Assembly: GCF_004339245.1 (NCBI RefSeq)
Contig: NZ_SMGG01000003.1
Coordinates: 275,106-339,105 of the forward strand
Reading direction: 5' to 3'
DNA length: 64,000 nucleotides
Source of the DNA: Seleniivibrio woodruffii
GTDB taxonomy: Bacteria > Chrysiogenota > Deferribacteres > Deferribacterales > Geovibrionaceae
Shown here: in pieces, positions 1 through 8,420 of the stretch
Layout: each line of letters begins with the position of its first letter
Numbering within the stretch: position 1 is the stretch's first letter
Translations under genes and position numbers: made by a program
The notes under the pieces: generated by a model
The model's input: the letters and a program-made list of their open reading frames with translations, nothing else
What the model was told of the DNA's origin: nothing
Database searches by the model: none

Positions 1-1
1 A

Positions 2-1114
2 CACGTTATGATGTCGCTTATCAAAGAAGAGCTGGACGAAGTGAAAGCTAAGTACGGTGATGAGAGACGCACTGAAATAACTGCTGACGTTCAGGATTTC
101 GAAGACGAAGACCTTATTCCCAACACTGAGAAAGTTGTGACAATGTCACATCAGGGTTATATAAAGAGCACCCTGCTCAACTCCTTCACATCACAGAGAA
201 GGGGCGGCAAAGGTAAGACCGGAGCCGGCAGCAAGGAAGAGGACTTCATTGAAAGGATAATCGTGACCACAAATCATACACGCCTGATGTTCTTTACAAA
301 CACAGGCAAGGTTCATTATCTGAAGGTCTACAACCTGCCCGAAGCGCTTAAAGAGGCGAAAGGCAGACATATTTCGAACCTTCTGACCCTTGAGCCTGAA
401 GAGAAGATCGCAAGCGTGCTCCCCCTGCCTGCAGACATTGAAGGCAAGTATCTGTTCTTCGCCACAAAAGACGGCGTAGCCAAGAAAACAAGCCTCGATG
501 AGTTCTCAAGCGGCAGAAGCGGGATCGTAGCTATCAAAATGCGTGACGGTGACGAGATCATCGCCGCAGACATTACAACTGACGAAGACCACGTTATCTT
601 CACCAGCAGAGACGGAAAAACCATTCAGTTTTCATCTCAGGATGTCCGTTCTATGGGAAGAAGCGCAACAGGCGTCAGAGGCATGACCCTTGAACTCAGA
701 GACTACGTTGTTTCTATGGAAGTTCTCACAGGAGATCCTTATATTCTCTCTGTAACTGCGGGCGGCTACGGCAAGCTCACCGAAAGAGAGGAATACAGAG
801 TTCAGACCAGAGGCGGAAAAGGCGTTAAACTTTGCAGAGTAAGCCCCAAAACAGGCTATGTATGCGGAGCCAAGCAGGTTCGCCCCGGCGATGAGGTAAT
901 GCTGATAACCAAGTCAGGAAAAACAATCAGAATAGATGTCGCAGGCATATCCACAATGGGACGTGACACAATGGGTGTCAAACTTATGGATATCGAAGAG
1001 GACAACGAGATTATATCTTTTGCGGTAGTAAAGGAGGGACAGGATAATGGCAACAGTGATGGACGGGAAGATTCTGGCAGCGAAGGTGAGAGCGGAGCTG
1101 AAACAGAAGGTTGA
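2..1114 (+). CDS. gyrA: DNA gyrase subunit A, C-terminal part (5' end outside window)
   Basis: Type II topoisomerase subunit that, with GyrB, introduces negative supercoils; this fragment is the DNA-wrapping C-terminal beta-pinwheel domain. The frame is open to the left edge, so the gene is cut by the window. The typical end of the coiled coil ([10 protein letters not shown]) precedes the pinwheel, and the GyrA box QRRGGKG lies at 194-214, which in known gyrases is required for wrapping and supercoiling. Repeated pinwheel blades follow (for example around 470-520 and 600-700). The last roughly 22 residues are Gly/Ser/Asp/Glu-rich and acidic, and are encoded entirely inside the start of folD (overlap 1047-1114). 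Identification is secure; the acidic tail resembles the regulatory tail of E. coli GyrA in composition only. Confidence 0.97.
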   Translation, partial: HVMMSLIKEELDEVKAKYGDERRTEITADVQDFEDEDLIPNTEKVVTMSHQGYIKSTLLNSFTSQRRGGKGKTGAGSKEEDFIERIIVTTNHTRLMFFTNTGKVHYLKVYNLPEALKEAKGRHISNLLTLEPEEKIASVLPLPADIEGKYLFFATKDGVAKKTSLDEFSSGRSGIVAIKMRDGDEIIAADITTDEDHVIFTSRDGKTIQFSSQDVRSMGRSATGVRGMTLELRDYVVSMEVLTGDPYILSVTAGGYGKLTEREEYRVQTRGGKGVKLCRVSPKTGYVCGAKQVRPGDEVMLITKSGKTIRIDVAGISTMGRDTMGVKLMDIEEDNEIISFAVVKEGQDNGNSDGREDSGSEGESGAETEG

Positions 1115-1892
1115 CGGATACAAGGCTAAATCGGGCAGAGTTCCCGGTCTGGCCGTGGTTCTGGTGGGTGAAGACCCCGCCAGCCAGGTTTATGTGAGAA
1201 TGAAGAACAAGGCGTGTGAAGAGGCAGGCTACAAATCCATAGTGAACAGGATGCCCGCCGAAACCACCACGGAAGAGCTTCTGGCAGTGGTTAACGAGTA
1301 TAATAATGATGATACAATCAACGGTATCCTCGTTCAGCTTCCTCTGCCCAAGCAGATAGACGAGAAGAAGATACTTTATGCTATCAAACCAGAGAAGGAT
1401 GTGGACGGTTTCCATCCCTTCAACGTGGGTCTTATGAACATCGGCGAAGAGACTCTCTTCCCCTGTACTCCCTACGGATGTATGAAGTTCTTTGAGGAAT
1501 ACGGCATAGACACAACCGGCAAAAATGCAGTTGTTATAGGCAGAAGCAACATCGTGGGTAAACCCATGACCTCTCTGCTTATAAAAGCTAACTGCACTGT
1601 TACTGTATGCCACTCCAAAACAAAAGATATCGCAGGCATATGCCGTCAGGCCGACATAATTGTTGCGGCGATAGGCAAGCCTGAGTTTGTTACTGCAGAT
1701 TTTGTTAAAGAGGGCGCAGTTGTTATCGACGTAGGTATCAACAGAGTGGACGACAAGCTTGTGGGCGACGTTGCGTATGAAGAGGTGGCAAAAAAAGCCA
1801 GCTATATAACGCCCGTTCCCGGCGGTGTGGGCCCCATGACCATCGCAATGCTTCTCGCCAACACAATGAAGGCTTTCGAGGCTACACTTTAA
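1047..1892 (+). CDS. folD: Bifunctional methylenetetrahydrofolate dehydrogenase / methenyl-THF cyclohydrolase
   Basis: Cytosolic enzyme interconverting 5,10-methylene-THF and 10-formyl-THF (NADP-linked dehydrogenase plus cyclohydrolase) for purine and formyl-Met supply. 281 aa, the usual length. Visible signatures: YVRMKNK with the catalytic Tyr49 and Lys53, the block DVDGFHPFN containing the substrate Asp, the NADP-binding [12 protein letters not shown] and the C-terminal [10 protein letters not shown] near residue 256. The ATG at 1047 has AAGGAGG at 1031-1037, which lies inside gyrA; the two genes overlap by 68 bp in different frames, so folD is probably translationally coupled to gyrA. mnmE follows after 4 nt. 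Confidence 0.97.
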   Translation: MATVMDGKILAAKVRAELKQKVDGYKAKSGRVPGLAVVLVGEDPASQVYVRMKNKACEEAGYKSIVNRMPAETTTEELLAVVNEYNNDDTINGILVQLPLPKQIDEKKILYAIKPEKDVDGFHPFNVGLMNIGEETLFPCTPYGCMKFFEEYGIDTTGKNAVVIGRSNIVGKPMTSLLIKANCTVTVCHSKTKDIAGICRQADIIVAAIGKPEFVTADFVKEGAVVIDVGINRVDDKLVGDVAYEEVAKKASYITPVPGGVGPMTIAMLLANTMKAFEATL

Positions 1893-1896
1893 TAAT

Positions 1897-3219
1897 ATGA
1901 ACACCATTTATGCGGCTATTAGCCCGTTGATCTCTTCTGCAATTATTGCCGTACGGATTTCGGGGGACAAAGCCGTTGACGTATTTAAACTTTTAAACGG
2001 GGCGGATACCGAAAGTATCCAGCCCCGTCATGTTTATAACCTTAAATATCAGGGGCGTGTCACTGATGACGTTCTCGCTGTATTTTTCAAGGCTCCTAAC
2101 TCTTATACAGGCGAGGATGTTGTTGAAATATCTTTCCACGGCAACCCGCTTATAGTCGCAGAAGCATTCAAGGATTTTGAAGAAATAGGCTTTGTAACCG
2201 CCGAACCCGGTGAGTTCACTAAAAGAGCTTTCCTGAACGGCAAAATGGATCTGACACAGGCCGAATCCGTTGCCGAGCTTATCTCTTCAAAGACCCTTCA
2301 GGGCATAGACTATTCTTATCAACAGCTTAAAGGCTCCATGCGCAAAGAGATAGAGTATATAAAAGACCTGTTTATCAATGCTCTGACAATTATTGAGGCA
2401 CATATCGATTTTCCTGAGGAAGATATTGAGGATGCCCATGCAAGGATAGTGTTTGAGAACCTTGAACTGCTGAAAGCGGAACTGAAAGGCATTCTGTCTT
2501 CATATGACAGCCACAGGATAATGCGTGACGGCTACAGAATAGCCATCGCAGGGAAACCTAACACAGGAAAATCATCCCTCATGAACTATCTGCTGAAAGA
2601 GGACAGAGCCATAGTGTCCGATGTGGCGGGTACTACACGGGACTATATTGAGTCCAGCTTTGTTCTGAACGGGATTCCGGTAAGTCTTGTGGATACAGCA
2701 GGGCTTCGCACAACATCTGATGCTGTTGAGCAGGCGGGAATAATACGCACAGGTGAGGTTATCCGTGATGCTGACCTTGTTCTGGTGCTTCTGGACGGTT
2801 CCGAACCTCTTGACGATGAGGACAGAGCTGTTCTTGAGAGCACAATTGGGCTTAAAAGACTGGTTGTTGTTAATAAGTCCGATTGTCCCGTGCAGATTCA
2901 GGGTGTCGAATATGATTGCATGGTGTCTGTGAAAGACGGAAACGGTATGCCGGAGCTTCTGAATATCTGTGCAGGACTTGTCAGCGTGGCTGATGCTGAC
3001 AGATTTGGCAAGGCTGTAATGGTTACAGCACGCCAGAGAGGATATTTTGTACGAATCCTTGATACGGTTGAAAGGCTATCTGGAGAGACAGAGATTAATT
3101 TTGATATATTTGAGTACGAACTGAACAGTTCTCTTCGTCTCCTTTCGGAGATAACGGGGCTTTCATATACAGAAGATATTCTTACCAATATCTTCAATAA
3201 CTTTTGTATTGGAAAATAA
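1897..3219 (+). CDS. mnmE: tRNA modification GTPase MnmE
   Basis: Works with MnmG to install the (carboxymethyl)aminomethyl group at C5 of wobble U34 in tRNAs, using methylene-THF, which makes the position behind folD sensible. 440 aa. N-terminal folate-binding domain (about 1-120), helical domain, and an inserted G domain: P-loop GKPNTGKS at 219-226, DTAGLR from 266, NKSD from 326. The protein ends in FCIGK with the conserved Cys437. It starts 4 nt after folD without a clear Shine-Dalgarno, so translation is likely coupled. A DnaA box begins on the base after the stop codon. Confidence 0.97.
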   Translation: MNTIYAAISPLISSAIIAVRISGDKAVDVFKLLNGADTESIQPRHVYNLKYQGRVTDDVLAVFFKAPNSYTGEDVVEISFHGNPLIVAEAFKDFEEIGFVTAEPGEFTKRAFLNGKMDLTQAESVAELISSKTLQGIDYSYQQLKGSMRKEIEYIKDLFINALTIIEAHIDFPEEDIEDAHARIVFENLELLKAELKGILSSYDSHRIMRDGYRIAIAGKPNTGKSSLMNYLLKEDRAIVSDVAGTTRDYIESSFVLNGIPVSLVDTAGLRTTSDAVEQAGIIRTGEVIRDADLVLVLLDGSEPLDDEDRAVLESTIGLKRLVVVNKSDCPVQIQGVEYDCMVSVKDGNGMPELLNICAGLVSVADADRFGKAVMVTARQRGYFVRILDTVERLSGETEINFDIFEYELNSSLRLLSEITGLSYTEDILTNIFNNFCIGK

Positions 3220-3228
3220 TGTGGATAA
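3220..3228 (-). other. DnaA box (perfect consensus)
   Basis: TGTGGATAA on the + strand is the exact reverse complement of the consensus DnaA box TTATCCACA. It starts immediately after the mnmE stop codon and lies 6 nt before a perfect parS site. One isolated box does not make an origin; no DnaA-box cluster or AT-rich unwinding element is seen here. A role in DnaA titration or local control is possible. Confidence 0.6.
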
Positions 3229-3234
3229 GTTGAT

Positions 3235-3250
3235 TGTTTCACGTGAAACA
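3235..3250. other. parS: parS centromere site (perfect palindrome)
   Basis: TGTTTCACGTGAAACA matches the 16-bp chromosomal parS consensus at every position. ParB binds this sequence, loads as a CTP-dependent clamp and spreads. Sites are typically clustered near the origin. It lies in the 51-bp gap between mnmE and mnmG; the cognate parA/parB genes lie at 40.1-41.7 kb in the same window. Confidence 0.93.
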
Positions 3251-3270
3251 TCAGCTGACCGTGGTGGACA

Positions 3271-5130
3271 ATGTTAGTTTATGACAAAACGTATGATGTT
3301 ATTGTTGTTGGTGCTGGACACGCAGGCTGTGAGGCGGCATTGGCCTCAGCCAGAATGGGAGCTAAAACGCTCCTTTTTACAATTTCTGTGGAGTCTCTGG
3401 CGCAAATGAGCTGTAACCCTGCCATCGGCGGGCTGGCTAAGGGAAATATTGTTAAAGATATTGATGCCCTTGGCGGTGAGATGGCGAAGAATATAGATGC
3501 GACCGGAATTCAGTTCAGAATATTGAATATGAAGAAAGGACCTGCAGTCAGAAGCAGCCGTGCGCAGGCGGATAAAGAGCTTTATCGCCAGAGAATGCTT
3601 GAGGTTATCATGCAGGAACCCATGCTCGACCTGAAACAGGGTATGGTACATGAAGTTTCTGCTGAGAATGGAAAAGTTTGCGGTGTTATCAGCGACACAG
3701 GAATGCTCTACAGGTCTGAAAAGGTCATTCTGACAACAGGAACTTTCCTTAAAGGGCTTATCCACATCGGAGATAAGAACTACTCAGCAGGCAGAATGAA
3801 TGAGTTTGCATCAATCGAACTTGTCCACTCGCTCCATAGAATAGGATTTGAGACTAAAAGGCTGAAAACGGGCACTCCGGCCAGATTGGATGTCAATACT
3901 ATAGACTTTTCAAAACTTGAAGCACAGGGCGGCGATACGCCCCCTCCCCCCTTCTCTTTTGAAACCAAAGAGATAACTCTTCCTCAGGTACCATGCTGGA
4001 TAACCTATACTAATGAAAGAACCCACGAAATAATCAGAGAGAATATGCACCGCTCACCCCTTTATGCAGGTGTGATTCAGGGTGTCGGTCCCAGATATTG
4101 CCCTTCCATTGAGGATAAGGTAAAGAAATTCCCCGAAAAGACTCGCCATCAGATTTTCCTTGAACCTGAAGGACTGAGGTCTAAAGAATGGTACGCAAAC
4201 GGCTTTTCATCGTCGCTCCCTATCGATGTTCAGATAGCGATGTACAGAAGCGTTGAAGGCCTTGAAAACGTTGAGTTTGTTCGGCCGGCTTATGCAATTG
4301 AATATGACTTTGTTCAGCCTACTGCTCTGAAACCCACGCTGGAAACTAAACTTATCAGTGGTTTATATTTTGCAGGACAGTTGAACGGAACCAGCGGATA
4401 TGAGGAGGCAGCGGCACAGGGGCTTGTAGCGGGAATAAACGCTGTACTCGCCTTCGACGGCAAAGAGCCTATGATTTTGCAGAGGAATGAAAGCTATATC
4501 GGAGTTATGTGTGACGACCTTGTGAATAAGGGAGTTGACGAACCTTACAGGATGTTCAGTTCCAGAGCTGAATACAGACTCTGGCTGCGAGAGGACAATG
4601 CGGAATTCCGCCTTATAGATAAAGGATATTCTTACGGCCTCATCAGCAAAACACGCTATGACCGCTTTAATGCAGAAAAAGCAGAGTTTGAGCAGGAGCT
4701 TGTAAGGATCTCAGGAATAAATGTTAATCCTAACAAGGAGACCAACAGCTCACTGGAGCAGTTCGGGTTCCAGATACGCACAGGTGTTTCTGCCAAAGAG
4801 CTTCTGAGAAGACCTGAGATGGATTACGAGAAACTGAAACTGCTTTTCGGCGGAGTGGAAAACCCCAGAGTTGCTGAACAGGTTGAGATAGCCGTCAAAT
4901 ATGAAGGATATCTGGACAAACAGCAGGAAGAGATAGATAAGTTTGACAAGATAGAAAAGATACGCATTCCGGATGATATGGATTTTGACAGCATTCAGGG
5001 ACTGCGCAAAGAATATAAGGATAAACTGAAAGCGATCCGCCCCGAAACGCTGGGGCAGGCAGGAAGGATTCAAGGTATGACCCCTGCCGCAGTTTCGCTT
5101 TTACACGTTTATATAGCAGGGAAAAAATGA
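3271..5130 (+). CDS. mnmG: tRNA uridine 5-carboxymethylaminomethyl modification enzyme MnmG
   Basis: FAD-dependent partner of MnmE in wobble-uridine modification (formerly GidA). 619 aa, the usual length for the long form. Residues 14-21 carry the dinucleotide-binding GAGHAGCE, followed by the family motif around Cys48 (CNPAIGGLAKG), a second FAD-contact region, and the helical C-terminal domain. The 51-bp gap from mnmE holds a DnaA box and a parS site. The stop codon overlaps the rsmG start by 4 nt (ATGA). Confidence 0.98.
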   Translation: MLVYDKTYDVIVVGAGHAGCEAALASARMGAKTLLFTISVESLAQMSCNPAIGGLAKGNIVKDIDALGGEMAKNIDATGIQFRILNMKKGPAVRSSRAQADKELYRQRMLEVIMQEPMLDLKQGMVHEVSAENGKVCGVISDTGMLYRSEKVILTTGTFLKGLIHIGDKNYSAGRMNEFASIELVHSLHRIGFETKRLKTGTPARLDVNTIDFSKLEAQGGDTPPPPFSFETKEITLPQVPCWITYTNERTHEIIRENMHRSPLYAGVIQGVGPRYCPSIEDKVKKFPEKTRHQIFLEPEGLRSKEWYANGFSSSLPIDVQIAMYRSVEGLENVEFVRPAYAIEYDFVQPTALKPTLETKLISGLYFAGQLNGTSGYEEAAAQGLVAGINAVLAFDGKEPMILQRNESYIGVMCDDLVNKGVDEPYRMFSSRAEYRLWLREDNAEFRLIDKGYSYGLISKTRYDRFNAEKAEFEQELVRISGINVNPNKETNSSLEQFGFQIRTGVSAKELLRRPEMDYEKLKLLFGGVENPRVAEQVEIAVKYEGYLDKQQEEIDKFDKIEKIRIPDDMDFDSIQGLRKEYKDKLKAIRPETLGQAGRIQGMTPAAVSLLHVYIAGKK

Positions 5131-5744
5131 TTGAACAGTATTTCAGGTTCAGCGAAAGCCAACTGGCAAAGATAGAACAATTTTACAACATACATGTCAA
5201 TGCAGTATTGAATGTTACCGCCATTAAAGATAAAGAGGATTTCTACAGAAAGCACGTGCTGGACAGTTTTCTGCTTTTTACAGAGAGACAGCGCATCCTT
5301 AAGTCGCCCGTTTGCGATATAGGAACCGGAGGCGGCTTTCCCGGCATAATACTGGCGATAATGTATCCTCACATAAAATTCACTCTGGTGGACAGCATTG
5401 CGAAGAAGTGCAAGTTCGTTGAAGATGCCGCCAGAGAGCTCGGACTTAATAATGTTGAAGTTATTGTGTCCAGAGCCGAAAATATAAAGGACAGGAAATT
5501 TGCCACCATCCTTTCAAGGGGTGTTGCCAAAACTGCTGAAATACTTAAATACACTGAAAAACTTGCGGACAAAAAGACTGTATGGGTTCTTTACAAAGGT
5601 GAGAACGCCGAGGCCGAACTGCACGCATCAAAGATAATAATAGTGAAAAAACATTTGGAGTGGGAAAATGTCAGATATGACACGCCGATTCAGAGGACAT
5701 ACACTGTTCTTTTTAATTCTGATGATGACAGCAGGCTGTTTTAG
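5127..5744 (+). CDS. rsmG: 16S rRNA (guanine-527-N7)-methyltransferase RsmG
   Basis: SAM-dependent methyltransferase that makes m7G527 in 16S rRNA (formerly GidB); loss in other bacteria gives low-level streptomycin resistance. 205 aa. SAM-binding motif GTGGGFPG at 66-73, then the acidic loop VDSIAKK and the motif ILSRG. ATGA overlap with mnmG indicates translational coupling in the mnmE-mnmG-rsmG order common near bacterial origins. The last 77 bp overlap the start of the next gene in another frame. Confidence 0.96.
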   Translation: MIEQYFRFSESQLAKIEQFYNIHVNAVLNVTAIKDKEDFYRKHVLDSFLLFTERQRILKSPVCDIGTGGGFPGIILAIMYPHIKFTLVDSIAKKCKFVEDAARELGLNNVEVIVSRAENIKDRKFATILSRGVAKTAEILKYTEKLADKKTVWVLYKGENAEAELHASKIIIVKKHLEWENVRYDTPIQRTYTVLFNSDDDSRLF

Positions 5745-7266
5745 CGCATATGCCGCTGATGAGCTTGTTATATTCAACCGTGAATACTATGCGGTTAAGG
5801 ATCTTAACTCCACTGATATATGGAAGCTGAAAGAGCTTCTTATCAGTGCGGATAAGGGTGCGGCAAAGAACGCAGGAGTTATTCTGGGCAGGCACTATGT
5901 CAGACAGGGCGAGCTTGACAGAGGTTATAAGCTTCTGAAAGAAAATCTGGACGACAGTTATTTTGACAGATTTATGCGTATCAACGCCCACCTGTGGGTG
6001 TATGATGCAGCTCTGAAAAGTAAAGACGATGATATCGTTAAGATAGAAAAAGAATATCTTGCAAAAGAGACACTGGACGATAAGGCGGATAAGGCTTTCA
6101 GGATCTACTGCTCTCAGGAGAAACTGAACATAGACAGCGAAAACGTTAAGGCATGCATTAACAGAACAGTGCCCGACAAGAAGCCTGAATCTGTTTTTGA
6201 CCTGAAACCCGTTGTCAAGGCAGTTCCTTCTGTCACCGCAGTGGCGGCCGTGCCCGTAGTGGTGCCCTCCCCTTCCGCACCGGTTGTTATTCTGCCTGAG
6301 GCACCCAAAACAGCTATGGCACCCAGAGTTGCAGAGGAAAAACCTGCGGTTCAACCCGCTGAACCTGCCCCCACACCTGAGATAATACCTGAACCTGTCA
6401 AGGAACAGCCCGTCAAACAGCCTGCCGGAACAAGGGGCAAAGTTGTTGTAAACGTCCTGAACAGCTTTCAGAATCCTGAGATAGTGGAAGCTATGCTCTA
6501 CACCATAAGCAGGCAGAAGGTCAGCGTCGAACTGGATTTCAAAGGTGACAAAAGCTACTACGACTATGTTATCGATGCCGGCTCTGCAACAATAACAAGT
6601 AACGGTACCACATACAGCTTTGCGGCAGGCAGAAAAGAGAATATGAAAAAGGCCTGTGAACTGGCAGTTACAATGGGCGCAAAGCTCATTGTGCTGGGCT
6701 ACTCCGAAGGCTTTAAAGATACTGCGGCTGAGATTGCAGATTCTTTTAAAGGAACGGCTCAATTCATGCTCTTCAACATACAGGAGAAGGATTTTCAGGG
6801 TCGCATGAGGGAGTTTAAGAATAAAGCGGGCGGTCAGCCGCTGTCATATGTTATCAGCGGAACACAGGAGCAGGTACTCAAGGTGCTCCCATTCCTGAAA
6901 TATTACTCTCCCAGACCCGACAAAACAGTTATCGTTAACGCTGTTGATACTGTAAGCAAGAAATATGTCACCGGAGAATACGGTGAGTTTGCAAAGAACA
7001 CATATGTTGTTACAGACCTTGTGGTTTCTGAAAGTGCCGCGGCCGAAACTTTTGCCGCAGACTTCACAAAGGATTTCAACAAGGCGCCTGTGATAAGCGA
7101 TTTCATAGGTCATGATTTTATACAGTTCATAGAGAAGAACAGAAACCCCTCCGCCGGAAATGAATATCTCTCAAGTATTAAAGAGGTTCAGAAGGGCAGC
7201 GTTAAAAGAGAGGCAGGAGCTTACCGCATCATAGGAGGCGGCAAGCTCACAAAAATGGAAAATTAA
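5668..7266 (+). CDS. Secreted LpoA-like protein: TPR-like N-terminus, Pro-rich linker, periplasmic-binding-fold C-terminus
   Basis: Function not known. The 532-aa product has an N-terminal signal sequence with two possible processing sites, a lipobox-like TAGC (Cys24) and a signal-peptidase-I site after AYA. Residues about 35-150 look like short helical (TPR-like) repeats; about 175-255 is a Pro/Ala/Val/Glu-rich linker; about 258-515 has the alternating beta/alpha pattern of type I periplasmic binding proteins. This architecture resembles penicillin-binding-protein activators (LpoA/LppC). The start at 5668 is supported by GGAG at 5657-5660 and overlaps rsmG by 77 bp; the next in-frame ATG (5677) has no Shine-Dalgarno. 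Its stop codon overlaps that of the convergent neighbour. The fold assignment is inference. Confidence 0.75.
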   Translation: MSDMTRRFRGHTLFFLILMMTAGCFSAYAADELVIFNREYYAVKDLNSTDIWKLKELLISADKGAAKNAGVILGRHYVRQGELDRGYKLLKENLDDSYFDRFMRINAHLWVYDAALKSKDDDIVKIEKEYLAKETLDDKADKAFRIYCSQEKLNIDSENVKACINRTVPDKKPESVFDLKPVVKAVPSVTAVAAVPVVVPSPSAPVVILPEAPKTAMAPRVAEEKPAVQPAEPAPTPEIIPEPVKEQPVKQPAGTRGKVVVNVLNSFQNPEIVEAMLYTISRQKVSVELDFKGDKSYYDYVIDAGSATITSNGTTYSFAAGRKENMKKACELAVTMGAKLIVLGYSEGFKDTAAEIADSFKGTAQFMLFNIQEKDFQGRMREFKNKAGGQPLSYVISGTQEQVLKVLPFLKYYSPRPDKTVIVNAVDTVSKKYVTGEYGEFAKNTYVVTDLVVSESAAAETFAADFTKDFNKAPVISDFIGHDFIQFIEKNRNPSAGNEYLSSIKEVQKGSVKREAGAYRIIGGGKLTKMEN

Positions 7267-8330
7267 TCTATTTCAATCAGTTTATAGTCAGTTGTGCCTA
7301 TGCCGAGCTTTTCGGCATGGGCCAGCTGAACTGTCGAATCAACATCCGGATATTTCTCTTTAAAAGGATCCTTCCCTCCGTAAGCCTTAATGACCAGATC
7401 GTGGCAGGCTTTGTCCAGAGCCACAGGGTCTTTTGATGCCGCAAAGCCTATATCGGAGACTACAGGTCTGTCGTTGCCGGGGTAGCAGTCGCAGGCAGGG
7501 GAAACAGAGAGGATCACAGTCAGAAAGATAAGTTTACTGTCAAGTGCGTTGAAAACACCCTTTGCGTATTCCGCCATCTTTTTCTGAGTTGTTGCGGATG
7601 ATGCGTTCCAGTTTATCTGGATTGCTCCGTGGGGGCACACACTGATGCACATGGCGCATCCGGTGCATTTGTCGTTTATGCAGGCTTTAGGGTTGATATC
7701 AATAGCCTTAGAAGCGCAGAAAAGCAGACAGCGCCCGCAGGCAGTGCAGAGGTCGGCTTTAACGAAGGGGCGGGAATCAGAATGCATATCCAGCTTACCC
7801 TGACGGCAGGAACATCCCATGGATATGTTCTTTATAGCACCGCCGAACCCTGTTACCTCATGTCCTTTGAAATGGGAAACCACAAGCATTCCGTCGGCGG
7901 ACACTATTTCAGAAGCAAGCTTAACGGATTTGAGAAGTTCCCCATCGATCGGAACCTCAGTTGAATTGTCGCCTCTGAGCCCGTCTGCTATAATGACGGG
8001 AACCTGTAGTGTGGAATAATTGAAGCCGTTAAGGGTCGCGTTGTGAAGATGATCGACTGAATTAGTACGCATGCCGACATATAAAGTGTTGGTGTCAGTG
8101 AGAAAAGGCTTTGCTTCAAGTTTGTTGAGCATCTCAAGCACAGGCCTCAGAAAAACTGGCCTAATAAAAGCTGTATTGCCAAGTTCGCCAAAATGGGTTT
8201 TAACAGCTATAAGTTCTCCTGCCGAAAATACTGATGACGGTTCGCATCTGTTCAGCAGCTTTGAAATTTTGAATAGCGGGGATTTATGCTTTTTACTGTC
8301 AATAGAGGAAAAATAAACTTCAGACTGCAT
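7263..8330 (-). CDS. DUF362 family protein with two [4Fe-4S] ferredoxin motifs
   Basis: 355 aa. The N-terminal 190 residues and the C-terminal third match the DUF362 pattern (KTHFGE, SHFKGHEVTGFGGA, KDPVALD). Between them is a bacterial ferredoxin insertion with two clusters of Cys: CTACGRCLLFC and CTGCAMCISVCP. Such proteins are common in anaerobes; the substrate is unknown. No signal peptide is seen, so it is probably cytoplasmic. GGAGG at 8337-8341 on the minus strand fixes the start. The TAA stop shares the four bases TTAA with the TAA of the convergent upstream gene. Confidence 0.88.
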   Translation of the reverse strand: MQSEVYFSSIDSKKHKSPLFKISKLLNRCEPSSVFSAGELIAVKTHFGELGNTAFIRPVFLRPVLEMLNKLEAKPFLTDTNTLYVGMRTNSVDHLHNATLNGFNYSTLQVPVIIADGLRGDNSTEVPIDGELLKSVKLASEIVSADGMLVVSHFKGHEVTGFGGAIKNISMGCSCRQGKLDMHSDSRPFVKADLCTACGRCLLFCASKAIDINPKACINDKCTGCAMCISVCPHGAIQINWNASSATTQKKMAEYAKGVFNALDSKLIFLTVILSVSPACDCYPGNDRPVVSDIGFAASKDPVALDKACHDLVIKAYGGKDPFKEKYPDVDSTVQLAHAEKLGIGTTDYKLIEID

Positions 8331-8353
8331 AAACTACCTCCTGAAAATGGTAT

Positions 8354-8383
8354 ATTATATAATAAGTGTTAGCGTTATTCCAA
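8354..8383 (-). promoter_or_regulatory. Candidate sigma70 promoter of the DUF362 gene
   Basis: On the minus strand TTGGAA (8378-8383), 18 nt and TATAAT (8354-8359) give a plausible -35/-10 pair 24 nt before the start codon. The -35 overlaps the palindrome at 8380-8392. Confidence 0.45.
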
Positions 8384-8392
8384 TAATATTGG
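8380..8392. promoter_or_regulatory. Palindromic possible operator between divergent genes
   Basis: CCAATA-A-TATTGG is a perfect 13-bp dyad in the 90-bp gap between the DUF362 gene and the EAL-HDOD gene, overlapping the -35 of the candidate DUF362 promoter. No regulator is identified. Confidence 0.3.
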
Positions 8393-8420
8393 ATAATAGC
8401 AGTTCGAAACCGGAGACATG

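Noticed and set aside
1011-1907. 298-codon reverse-strand frame over folD
   Set aside because: Antisense to folD, low-complexity His/Cys/Tyr-rich product typical of shadow frames, no ribosome-binding site.
3220-3270. Full replication origin at the mnmE-mnmG gap
   Set aside because: Only one DnaA box, no AT-rich unwinding region and no box cluster.
5713-6762. 349-codon reverse-strand frame over the LpoA-like gene
   Set aside because: Antisense, Cys/His-rich, no start signal; the forward gene has a signal peptide and ribosome-binding site.
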